Positions 48,855 through 56,087 of a stretch of 64,000 nucleotides of DNA are shown in pieces (the stretch's first letter is position 1; the number at the start of each line of letters is the position of its first letter). A program made the position numbers and the translations under genes. Under the pieces are notes generated by a model. It had not been told where the DNA came from. It saw nothing but the letters and a program-made list of their open reading frames with translations, and searched no databases. Source of the stretch: JAGVSR01 sp033765145 (lineage in GTDB: Bacteria; Pseudomonadota; Alphaproteobacteria; Rhizobiales; Hyphomicrobiaceae); assembly GCA_033765145.1 (NCBI GenBank), contig JANRIH010000044.1:124001-188000 (forward strand). The letters are read 5' to 3'.

Positions 48855-49175
48855 ATGGCTGTCACGAATATCGAAAAGCTGTCGCTGAAGGAGATCAACG
48901 ATCTCGAAGCGCGCCTTATGAAAGCCAAGGCGCAGGCTCGCGACCGCGCCAAGGTTGAAGTGAAGGACAAGATTGATCGCATTCTCGAAACGTCCGGCTT
49001 CACGATCAGTGATCTCTACGTCGGCGCCGGCCGTGGTCGCGGGCGTTCGAAGTCGGCGGCGAAGTATGCCAATCCCGAGAACCGCGCTGAGACGTGGACG
49101 GGCCGCGGCCGCAAGCCCAACTGGCTCGTCGCGCGTCTCAAGAAGGGCGCCAAGGTGGAAGATTTCGCGATTTGA
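48855..49175 (+). CDS. H-NS family nucleoid-associated protein (HvrA-like)
   Basis: A 106-residue DNA-binding protein that silences AT-rich DNA. N-terminal helices for oligomerisation (LSLKEINDLEARLMKAKAQA), then a short linker with GRGRGRSKS and the C-terminal DNA-binding domain KYANPENRAETWTGRGRKP, with the minor-groove loop TWTGRGRKP. ATG 48855 has GGAAG 6 bases upstream; the ATG at 48852 is only 3 bases away from it. A strong terminator follows. Confidence 0.92.
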   Translation: MAVTNIEKLSLKEINDLEARLMKAKAQARDRAKVEVKDKIDRILETSGFTISDLYVGAGRGRGRSKSAAKYANPENRAETWTGRGRKPNWLVARLKKGAKVEDFAI

Positions 49176-49238
49176 GACCGCGGCCTGCGGGGCGGGATTT
49201 CCGCGCGCGGTTCAGCCGGATTGAAGCATTACAAACGC

Positions 49239-49278
49239 AAAAGCCGCAGCCTTGTGCTGCGGCTTTTGTCGTTTTTTT
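49239..49278 (+). terminator. Rho-independent terminator after H-NS-like gene
   Basis: A perfect 12-bp stem AAAAGCCGCAGC / GCTGCGGCTTTT with loop CTTGT, then GTCG and seven T. It is 64 bases past the stop codon. The A-run on the left arm also lets it work for the leftward membrane-protein transcript that ends at 49301. Confidence 0.92.
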
Positions 49279-49300
49279 GACTTCGCGGGCCAACGAGTGA

Positions 49301-49591
49301 TCACACGGGTTCGCGACCGCGCCAGATCCTTTCCCAGACCATCATCAAAAGCACGTAGCTCGAACTCAGGATCAGAAGTGCCGAGGCGATCATTTCACTG
49401 TCGAGGTCGTGAATGGCGAGCCAGCGCGGCTCGTGATGCGCGACGATCGCCAGCGCCGCGAATGTGAGGCTCAGGGATCCGAACAGCGTTTGGACGAAGA
49501 CCTCGGAGCGGCGCCGCGCCGCGGCGATAATGGCGCGATCCTCGATCGCATATTTCTCGAGTGCGTCGGTACGCTCGTCGTCGCGGATCAT
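49301..49591 (-). CDS. Small membrane protein, unknown
   Basis: About 96 residues from the ATG at 49591 (AGG 6 bases upstream): a charged N-terminus (DDERTDALEKYAIEDRAI) and two hydrophobic segments (VQTLFGSLSLTFAALAIVA and MIASALLILSSSYVLLMMVW). In-frame ATGs at 49606 and 49666 would lengthen it. I recognise no family. It lies about 100 bases downstream of the CCA-adding-type gene in the same direction. Confidence 0.6.
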   Translation of the reverse strand: MIRDDERTDALEKYAIEDRAIIAAARRRSEVFVQTLFGSLSLTFAALAIVAHHEPRWLAIHDLDSEMIASALLILSSSYVLLMMVWERIWRGREPV

Positions 49592-49691
49592 AAGTGGCCT
49601 ACGCATTACAAACGGCCATCGCCGATACGCGACAGCAGACCTCACCAAGTTGCAATGGTACGGCAATGCAACCGTCTGGAAAAGTCCTTCT

Positions 49692-50966
49692 TTACGATCT
49701 GCTAACCTTGACGAGGTCGTTCAGCCTTCGGGCAAGTATCGCTGGGTCCGTCGGGAACCCCGCGCCGATCCACCAGTCTTCCAGGGTTCGGAGAATGCGG
49801 CCGACCTCGGGGCCGGAGGGTACGCCGAGATGCAGGAGGTCCTGGCCGCGGACCGGGAACTCGGGTGGCGACCACCGTTCGGCGAGTCGTAACCGGTCCT
49901 GCATGCGAGGGTCGGAGTGCCTCAGTTCCCCCGTCGCCCAGGCGTAGAGGAGACCATCGCGATATCCCTCGGGGTCGTGGCGATAGATCGCCGCCTTGGC
50001 GTCGCTTTCCGGGCTCTGGGGGTCATAGGCTCTTTCGGGCAGGGACATGTGTGCGATGCGCTCGTATTCGGCAGTCGAGAGTTTCAGGGCATCACGCAGG
50101 CTCAGCGCCGCGCCGGGTATGCGGACGGCGAGGACAGCCAAGCGGCGCAGCGCATCGGGATCGAGTTTCAGCGCTTCTTCGATCGCGGCAAGGCGGGCAA
50201 GGCATTCAGGTCGCGGGGTCTTGCCAAGGATTCTCCCGAGGATGCCGGCGCGATCCATGGCGTGGATCGCGGTCACAGCGCCGGGTGCAACAAGGAGGCG
50301 CAGGAGTTCGGCGCGGATGCGCTCGGCCGAGACGCGCGAAAGGCCGTCGGCGAGATCGCGTGATGCGGCGAGGCCAGCGGCATCGGGCTGGCCGTCGGTG
50401 TATTCGGCCGTGAAGCGGAAAAAGCGAAGGATACGGAGGTAATCCTCGCGGATTCGATCCTCCGCACGTCCGATGAAGCGGACGCGACGCGCCAGGATGT
50501 CGGGATACCCGTCCAAGGGGTCGAAGATCTGTCCATCGGCATCGCAGTAGAGCGCGTTGATTGTGAAGTCGCGGCGGCTCGCGTCCTCGGTCCAATCGTC
50601 GGTGAAGGCGACCGTCGCGCGACGCCCGTCGGTCTCGACATCGCGTCGAAGGGTCGTGATCTCGAAGGGTGTGTGGTTCGCGATGATGGTGACGGTTCCG
50701 TGGTCGATGCCCGTCGGAATGCAGTCGAGGCCGGCGTTCTTCGCGATCTCCGACACGCGGTCCGGAAGGGCCGGCGTTGCGATGTCGATGTCCTTCACAG
50801 CGCGGCCGAGGAGCGCGTTGCGCACCGCGCCTCCAACAATGCGTGCCGGAACGCCCGCAAAATTGAAGGCTGCGAGCACGACGCGCGTTTCGAGCCGGGA
50901 CAGCCATTCTGCCCCGGCGAGCGAGGGGAGTTCCGGTCCTCGTGGGCGAAATGTCTCGTCACTCAT
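49692..50966 (-). CDS. CCA tRNA nucleotidyltransferase / poly(A) polymerase family
   Basis: Adds or repairs the 3' CCA of tRNA. The 424-residue class II nucleotidyltransferase has RIVGGAVRNALLGRAVKDID with the catalytic DID, HGTVTIIANHTPFEITTLRR, RRDFTINALYCDADG, DPLDGYPDILARRVRFIG, then EDYLRILRFFRF and the helical tRNA-binding part. The length fits the alphaproteobacterial CCA enzyme. It is last in a leftward run after the Nudix and DUF6111 genes and overlaps DUF6111 by 4 bases. Confidence 0.94.
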   Translation of the reverse strand: MSDETFRPRGPELPSLAGAEWLSRLETRVVLAAFNFAGVPARIVGGAVRNALLGRAVKDIDIATPALPDRVSEIAKNAGLDCIPTGIDHGTVTIIANHTPFEITTLRRDVETDGRRATVAFTDDWTEDASRRDFTINALYCDADGQIFDPLDGYPDILARRVRFIGRAEDRIREDYLRILRFFRFTAEYTDGQPDAAGLAASRDLADGLSRVSAERIRAELLRLLVAPGAVTAIHAMDRAGILGRILGKTPRPECLARLAAIEEALKLDPDALRRLAVLAVRIPGAALSLRDALKLSTAEYERIAHMSLPERAYDPQSPESDAKAAIYRHDPEGYRDGLLYAWATGELRHSDPRMQDRLRLAERWSPPEFPVRGQDLLHLGVPSGPEVGRILRTLEDWWIGAGFPTDPAILARRLNDLVKVSRS

Positions 50967-51253
50967 TCGATGTGACCCGGCTCGATGCGGCCATCCTTGT
51001 AGACGGGAGGGCTATAGGTCTGGCCGGGTTTGCCGCCGGAACTCGTGCCGAACGCGATGACGGTCGCGACGAGCAGCACGGTACCCGCTGCGATCAGCCA
51101 GAAGAAGGGCGCGTCCTTCAGGAGCATCGAAGTCTTTATTCGTCCGTTCTCGTCGCGCTCCAGATGGTCCGGCCGCGTAATGAGGAGCCAGCCGACATAG
51201 GCCACGGTTGGCAGCAGGAACAGCAGTAGGTTCTCGATGACGATGCGGATCAT
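50963..51253 (-). CDS. DUF6111 family membrane protein
   Basis: A 96-residue protein with two hydrophobic segments (IVIENLLLFLLPTVAYVGWLL and APFFWLIAAGTVLLVATVIAF) and a Pro-rich end (YSPPVYKDGRIEPGHIE). I recall this family at this same place, between a CoA-pyrophosphatase-like Nudix gene and the CCA enzyme, in many alphaproteobacteria; function unknown. It overlaps both neighbours by 4 bases. Confidence 0.85.
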   Translation of the reverse strand: MIRIVIENLLLFLLPTVAYVGWLLITRPDHLERDENGRIKTSMLLKDAPFFWLIAAGTVLLVATVIAFGTSSGGKPGQTYSPPVYKDGRIEPGHIE

Positions 51254-51924
51254 GTCGGGAACATGAGCTCCTGCATGTGTTTCAGCATTCCGGCGGTCGC
51301 GCCCCAGATGTAACGTTCGCCGTACGGCATGGCGTAGAAGTTGCGGCCGCGTCCTGCAATAGCTCTGACATCAACGCGGTGATTCTCGGGCCGCATGAGG
51401 AAATCGAGAGGGACTTCGAACACGTCGGCAACTTCCTCAGGATCAGGTCGCCACGCGTCGGGCGGCGTGACAAGCGCCACGACGGGGACAACCGCGAAAC
51501 CGGTGCCGGTCGTGTAGGTTGCCAGCGTTCCCAGCGGTTCGACGAGGCGAGGGTCGAGCCCGATCTCCTCGTGGGCTTCGCGCAACGCCGTAAATGCCGG
51601 GTCGGGATCGCCGGGCTCTGGCTTTCCGCCGGGGAAGGCGATCTGGCCGGCATGGGCCTTGAGGTGGGGCGTCCGCTCGGTCAACAGGATCGTGAGGCGT
51701 GGACGCTGCATCACCGGAACGAGGACCGCGGCGGGGCGACCCGGCTCGTGGCGGCGCCACGCGGCGAGGGCGTCCGGGTTCAGGTCGAAATCGCTCGGTT
51801 TCGGTGGTTTGGGCGCCGGATTGGAGGCCGGGAATTGATCGGGCAGGGGAAAGAGGTTTCGCGCGCGAAGGCGGAAGCCGTCTGCGGTCAAGCCGACGGC
51901 GAACTGGTCGTCTGTCGATGTCAT
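51250..51924 (-). CDS. Nudix hydrolase, CoA pyrophosphatase type
   Basis: A 224-residue protein with the Nudix box GGKPEPGDPDPAFTALREAHEEIGL at about residues 98-122 (REAHEEIGL complete). It is preceded by LLTERTPHLKAHAGQIAFPGG, the extra CoA-specific motif upstream of the box that marks NudL/YeaB-type enzymes, which split CoA to 3'-phosphoadenosine 5'-phosphate and 4'-phosphopantetheine. First gene of the leftward trio. Confidence 0.92.
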   Translation of the reverse strand: MTSTDDQFAVGLTADGFRLRARNLFPLPDQFPASNPAPKPPKPSDFDLNPDALAAWRRHEPGRPAAVLVPVMQRPRLTILLTERTPHLKAHAGQIAFPGGKPEPGDPDPAFTALREAHEEIGLDPRLVEPLGTLATYTTGTGFAVVPVVALVTPPDAWRPDPEEVADVFEVPLDFLMRPENHRVDVRAIAGRGRNFYAMPYGERYIWGATAGMLKHMQELMFPT

Positions 51925-52047
51925 GGCTCAACCATAGCACCGGTTGTCGATGCCCGCGCGGCGCGGGGACGACGATTTTGCTCGCCGCCGCATTTTCGTG
52001 CGACATGTCGTGGAAGGGATCGATATCACGCTATTGATTTGTTTCGA

Positions 52048-53316
52048 ATGATGGGCATGTGGAACCCCGTGATGGGCGGACAAACGTTTTCGAATGGTCG
52101 CGGCGCGCGAAGCTGGTCGATCTGGCTGGCGATCCTCGTTCTTCTCGTCAGCGCGGGCAGTCCGGCGGCCGTTTTCGCGAACGAGGCCGAGCGGGCTTTC
52201 GGCGCGACGCTCAGCGCCAAGGATCGGCGGACGTTCGAGTCCTACACCTCGGCGAAGGCCTTTCACGAGTTGATGTCGGACGAATACTGGGCGGACGTCG
52301 AGGAAAAGCGAAAGGGCCGGCGGGCGAAGCGGAAATCGGACACGCCCATGACGTCCAAGGACTATGTCGACCGGTTCCCGCCGACCTATTCGGGCCCGGA
52401 ATTGCCCGAGGCACTGGCCAAGCGCTGGGCCGCATTCCTCGCGCAGAGAGAAAAGGACGGCACGGCGCCGCCTGCGCCGCGACCGCTGCCGGGGCTTCAG
52501 GATTTTCTGGCGCATGCCAAAGAGCAGTATGGCTACGTCCCGGAGCGGATCGACGAGCGGGAGTTCAAGCGCCGGTATGCCCACGAGGCGCTGCGACTGG
52601 GGCTCACGAAGGAGCAGGTGGTCAGGGTCTATGCGCTCGAAACGAGCGGTCTCGGCACGGCGGACATGGTGGCGGGTATTCATCCGATCACGAAGAAGGG
52701 CAAGCCGATCTCGTCCGCGATCGGGTACGCACAGCTTCTCGCGGCCAATACGACCTCAGAACTCGTGAAGCACGGCGCGGATTTCATTGCGCGGCTCGAG
52801 GCCAAGGCGGACCGCGCGGCAGACGAACGAGACCGTGCGCGGCTCAAGCAGAAGGCGAAGATCCTCGCCAAGATGCTCAAGAGCGCCAAGTCGATCCCGA
52901 ACGAATGGGACAATCACGTCGCGTGGTCAAAGACGGCACGCGGTCTCGGTATTCATGCGATCAATCTCGACGGTGACATCGGGCCCTGGCTGCAAGTCAT
53001 CAAGCTCGACGGCCTCAGGGAACTGGCCGCGAAGAAAGGCCGGGAGAGGCTCTCAGGGGCGGAGATCGAACTCATGAACCTCGCGGGGCCGGCGACGGGG
53101 CTCGAAATGATGACGGACGTCGGACGCCGCGCGCCGACCCCCAATTTCTTCGCGCGCGGGGCTTACTGGCGGAACACGATCGTGCGCGGAAAGACGGCGG
53201 AAGAACTGCTCGTCGCGCTCGACAAGCGCATGGACGACAACATCAAGAACCAGGGTGCCATCACGTTCGCCGAAGTCTTCGACGAGGTGGCGCGGGAAAG
53301 GCAGGCGGCGCGATGA
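52048..53316 (+). CDS. Exported protein with lysozyme/transglycosylase-like motif, unknown
   Basis: A 422-residue protein with a signal peptide or anchor (SWSIWLAILVLLVSAGSPAA). The mature part is Lys/Arg/Glu-rich. Around residues 200-240 VYALETSGLGTADMVAGIHP followed by SSAIGYAQLLAANTTSELV recalls the ES...GLxQ pattern of soluble lytic transglycosylases (catalytic Glu before SGLG; GYAQ). This is a loose match. Several close in-frame starts (52048, 52051, 52057, 52072) have no clear ribosome site. The next gene starts in the stop codon, so the two are coupled. Confidence 0.7.
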   Translation: MMGMWNPVMGGQTFSNGRGARSWSIWLAILVLLVSAGSPAAVFANEAERAFGATLSAKDRRTFESYTSAKAFHELMSDEYWADVEEKRKGRRAKRKSDTPMTSKDYVDRFPPTYSGPELPEALAKRWAAFLAQREKDGTAPPAPRPLPGLQDFLAHAKEQYGYVPERIDEREFKRRYAHEALRLGLTKEQVVRVYALETSGLGTADMVAGIHPITKKGKPISSAIGYAQLLAANTTSELVKHGADFIARLEAKADRAADERDRARLKQKAKILAKMLKSAKSIPNEWDNHVAWSKTARGLGIHAINLDGDIGPWLQVIKLDGLRELAAKKGRERLSGAEIELMNLAGPATGLEMMTDVGRRAPTPNFFARGAYWRNTIVRGKTAEELLVALDKRMDDNIKNQGAITFAEVFDEVARERQAAR

Positions 53317-53633
53317 ATGGGCATCCTAATTGTCTGGATCATGCATTGGCCTTGGGGCGATTGTGGCGAGGCGCTACCATTCTGGTGCTCGCGATTGCCG
53401 TCGCTGCCGTTGGTCTGGCGTCGGGCGCGAGTCTGGCCGAGGAGGCCGTTCCCGCATCACCCTGCGCCGCCGACGAGCTGCCGATGCCCGAAGTGCGCTT
53501 TGGCGCGGACGTCAAATGCATGAAGAAGGAAGATTGGCGGAAGGCCGGCGAAATCTGCCGCAAGCAGGGCAAGGACGATCCCGCGGAATGCGTTTGCCGC
53601 GATGGGGACGTGGCGAAGCCATGCGAGGGTTAG
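53313..53633 (+). CDS. Small exported cysteine-containing protein, unknown
   Basis: A 106-residue protein, ATG overlapping the previous stop by 4 bases (ATGA). N-terminal hydrophobic stretch (ATILVLAIAVAAVGLASGASLAEE) is a signal peptide; the mature part of about 63 residues has six cysteines (SPCAADE, VKCMKKEDW, EICRKQG, ECVCRDG, KPCEG), which suits disulfide-bonded or metal-binding folds in the periplasm. I recognise no family. Confidence 0.65.
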   Translation: MNGHPNCLDHALALGRLWRGATILVLAIAVAAVGLASGASLAEEAVPASPCAADELPMPEVRFGADVKCMKKEDWRKAGEICRKQGKDDPAECVCRDGDVAKPCEG

Positions 53634-53744
53634 CGGCCACTGTCCCCCGTTCGGGCTCTTGCGAAATTGGATATTGCCTGGCGACTCTGGCCCCCGGCTT
53701 TCAAGGTCCGGAGGCCATGCCCGCAGCTGGCTGGAAGGGCTTGA

Positions 53745-54017
53745 CTACTTGCAGGCTGTTTGACGGGCCCAGCAGGTCGTCACGACGCCCTGGTACTTGC
53801 ACGAGGTGCCGATGGCACCCTTCCCTTTGCGACCGGCCAGCGCGTTCTGCGTGTAGAGCGCCTCTTTCGCGAGGAGTGTCGCGACTTCGTTGGTGATCGC
53901 GGTTGCGCTCGCGCCGGCGCGGACGCAATGGCTGCCGGCCGTGGCCGAGGTCGCCGTCAGTGCCGACGTGGCGGCCAGAGCGATCGACACGAGCACGGTC
54001 TTCTGGATTATTTTCAT
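53745..54017 (-). CDS. Small exported protein, unknown
   Basis: ATG at 54017 with an excellent GGAG 6 bases upstream. 90 residues: signal peptide MKIIQKTVLVSIALAATSAL ending near ATAG, and a mature part of about 62 residues with GSHCVRAGASATAIT, ATLLAKEALYTQNALAGR and TSCKYQGVVTTCWARQTACK (four cysteines). The family is not recognised. Its neighbour upstream is the exported superoxide dismutase. Confidence 0.7.
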   Translation of the reverse strand: MKIIQKTVLVSIALAATSALTATSATAGSHCVRAGASATAITNEVATLLAKEALYTQNALAGRKGKGAIGTSCKYQGVVTTCWARQTACK

Positions 54018-54145
54018 CTGGTTCTCCCGGGGTTGGACCCTCCCACGGGTGGGATTATGTCGCGATCGAGAGCCGCCGTGAAGGGTCTCGGGTCGACGCA
54101 ATCAGGCGTTGTCGATCACGCGATCCTCCGGCGCCCGAACCAGCT

Positions 54146-54847
54146 TTACGCGGCGGCGTAGCGCTCACCGACGGCCTTCCAATTCACGACGTTCCACCAG
54201 GCCTTGAGGTAATCGGCCCGGCGGTTCTGGTAATTGAGATAATAGGCGTGCTCCCAGACGTCGTTGCCCATGACGACCTTCAGGCCGTCCATGATGGGAT
54301 TGTCCTGATTGGGTCGGGTCGTAATAGCGAGCTTGCCGGTGGCGTCCTTGACCACGAACACCCAGCCCGAGCCGAACAGCTTTGTGCCGGCGGTGTTGAA
54401 GTCCGCCTGGAATTTCTCGAGCCCGCCGAGATCGCGGTCGATCGCGTCCTTCAGGGCACCTTCGGGTGCGCCGCCGGTGGGCCCCATGATCTGCCAGAAC
54501 ATGGAGTGGTTGGCGTGGCCGCCGGCGTTGTTGCGCACGGCCGTCCGGATGTTTTCGGGAAGCTCTGGCAATTTGGCGAGCAGTTGATCGAGCGTGAGCT
54601 TGGCCGCCTCGCCGTGATCCTTGAGCGCGGCATTGAGGTTCGTCACCTGCGCGCCATGGTGCTTGCCGTGGTGCAGTTCCATCGTGCGCGCGTCGATATG
54701 GGGCTCGAGTGCGTTGGCTGGGTAGGGCAGTGGCGGCAGCGAGAAGGGACCGGACGGCGTCTCAGCGAACGAGATGCGGACGAACGGCGCCGCCGTTGCG
54801 GTCGCGGCGGCACCGGCGAGGAACGATCGGCGTCCCAAGTGCGTCAT
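54146..54847 (-). CDS. Superoxide dismutase, Mn-like, Tat-exported
   Basis: A 233-residue protein. N-terminal twin-arginine signal MTHLGRRSFLAGAAATATAA, then a complete Fe/Mn dismutase: MELHHGKHHGAQVTNLNAAL, GGHANHSMFWQIMGP, KLFGSGWVFVVKD, RPNQDNPIMDG and NDVWEHAYYLNYQNRRADY. The GG before HANH and the Gln in NQDNP are manganese-type second-shell residues, unlike the first dismutase. Tat export implies the metal is loaded in the cytosol. ATG 54847 has GGAG 8 bases upstream; 54871 adds 8 residues. Lies 69 bases downstream of hemF's end, same direction as the small exported protein. Confidence 0.92.
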   Translation of the reverse strand: MTHLGRRSFLAGAAATATAAPFVRISFAETPSGPFSLPPLPYPANALEPHIDARTMELHHGKHHGAQVTNLNAALKDHGEAAKLTLDQLLAKLPELPENIRTAVRNNAGGHANHSMFWQIMGPTGGAPEGALKDAIDRDLGGLEKFQADFNTAGTKLFGSGWVFVVKDATGKLAITTRPNQDNPIMDGLKVVMGNDVWEHAYYLNYQNRRADYLKAWWNVVNWKAVGERYAAA

Positions 54848-54915
54848 GGTCGAAACTCCATTGAATGTCATGTTGCGCGCGCCGCGTCGCGGATCAGCGG
54901 ATTGGTCCTTTCCGA

Positions 54916-55863
54916 TCAGGGCCATTTCACGACGGGCGGCATCGAGGAGAGGATGCTCTCGACGTTCCCGCCGGTCTTGAGACCGAACATCGTGCCGCGG
55001 TCGTACAGCAGATTGTATTCGACGTAACGCCCGCGACGGATCAACTGTTCCTCGCGGTCGGCGTCGGTCCAGGGCGTCGTCCAGTTGCCGCGGACGAGCA
55101 TGGGGTAGACCTTCAGGAACGCGCGGCCCACATCCTGCGTGAAAGCGAGTGCCGCGTCCCAACCGCCGTCAGCTTCGGACGGCGTCAGGTAGTCGTAGAA
55201 GATGCCGCCGATTCCGCGCATCTCCTTGCGGTGGGGCAGGTAGAAATACTCGTCGCACCATTCCTTGAAGCGCTTGTAGTCGGCGACGGCATGGCCCTCG
55301 CACGCGCCCATCATGGCCGCGTGGAAGGCGAGACTGTCGGTGTCCGTCTGGGAGCGCCGGCGCATCAGCACGGGTGTCAAATCCGCCCCGCCGCCGAACC
55401 ACCATTTCGACGTGACGACCATGCGCGTGTTCATGTGCACGGCCGGGACATGGGGGTTCTGCAAGTGCGCAATGAGGGAGATGCCGGACGCCCAGAAGCG
55501 CGGATCGACGTCGGCACCGGGGATCTGCTTGCGGAACTCGGGGGCGAATTCGCCGTAGACCGTCGAGGTATGGACACCGACCTTTTCGAACACGCGGCCG
55601 TGCATCATCGACATGACGCCGCCGCCGAGGTCGGCGGTCGCGTCCGTTCCGGTGTGCTCGGCTCTTTTCCAGGGGGTGCGCTCGAATTTCCCGGCCGGGG
55701 CGTCCGAGGTGGGCGTCCCGGCGGGGAGATCGGCTTCGAGCTTCTCGAATGCGACGCAAATGTCGTCGCGGAGGCTCTCGAACCATGACTTTGCGCGGGC
55801 CTTCCGCTCATCGAGATCCAGGGGGAGGGCCGTCGGGTCCGATGCTGCGGCAGGCGCGTCCAT
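54916..55863 (-). CDS. hemF: Oxygen-dependent coproporphyrinogen III oxidase
   Basis: Converts coproporphyrinogen III to protoporphyrinogen IX with O2 in haem synthesis. The 315-residue protein has the conserved segments GGGVMSMMHGRVFEKVGVH, SLIAHLQNPHVPAVHMNTRM, WWFGGGADLTP, YFYLPHRKEMRGIGGIFYDY, and the C-terminal RRGRYVEYNLLYDRGT. It is a normal-length enzyme. Its gene is divergent from the ABC pair and followed by the exported dismutase. Confidence 0.96.
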   Translation of the reverse strand: MDAPAAASDPTALPLDLDERKARAKSWFESLRDDICVAFEKLEADLPAGTPTSDAPAGKFERTPWKRAEHTGTDATADLGGGVMSMMHGRVFEKVGVHTSTVYGEFAPEFRKQIPGADVDPRFWASGISLIAHLQNPHVPAVHMNTRMVVTSKWWFGGGADLTPVLMRRRSQTDTDSLAFHAAMMGACEGHAVADYKRFKEWCDEYFYLPHRKEMRGIGGIFYDYLTPSEADGGWDAALAFTQDVGRAFLKVYPMLVRGNWTTPWTDADREEQLIRRGRYVEYNLLYDRGTMFGLKTGGNVESILSSMPPVVKWP

Positions 55864-56087
55864 TTCGTGTCATCCGTCGTAGACAATGCTTGTCATCGTT
55901 TTGGCACGATGCGCGGATACCGGCTAGCCCAATCCCTTTGTCTCACTGAGGCGTCGGCCGGGTTTGCGTGTCGGATATGACGCGTCTCTGCAACCCGTAA
56001 TGAGCGGTCGCCTCACCGTTACATCATTAGCTCAGTCGTCAGCTGCATTGCGGGTCCGGCGAGCTTTCGCTTCGGAAAGGTATCGTC
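55864..56087. other. Divergent region hemF / ABC exporter
   Basis: 224 bases with no gene. I saw no FNR-type or Irr-type palindrome, although hemF genes are often oxygen- or iron-regulated. Confidence 0.4.

Noticed and set aside
56020..56060. tRNA D-arm-like TTAGCTCAGTCG
   Set aside because: No T-loop or cloverleaf can be formed with the flanking bases.
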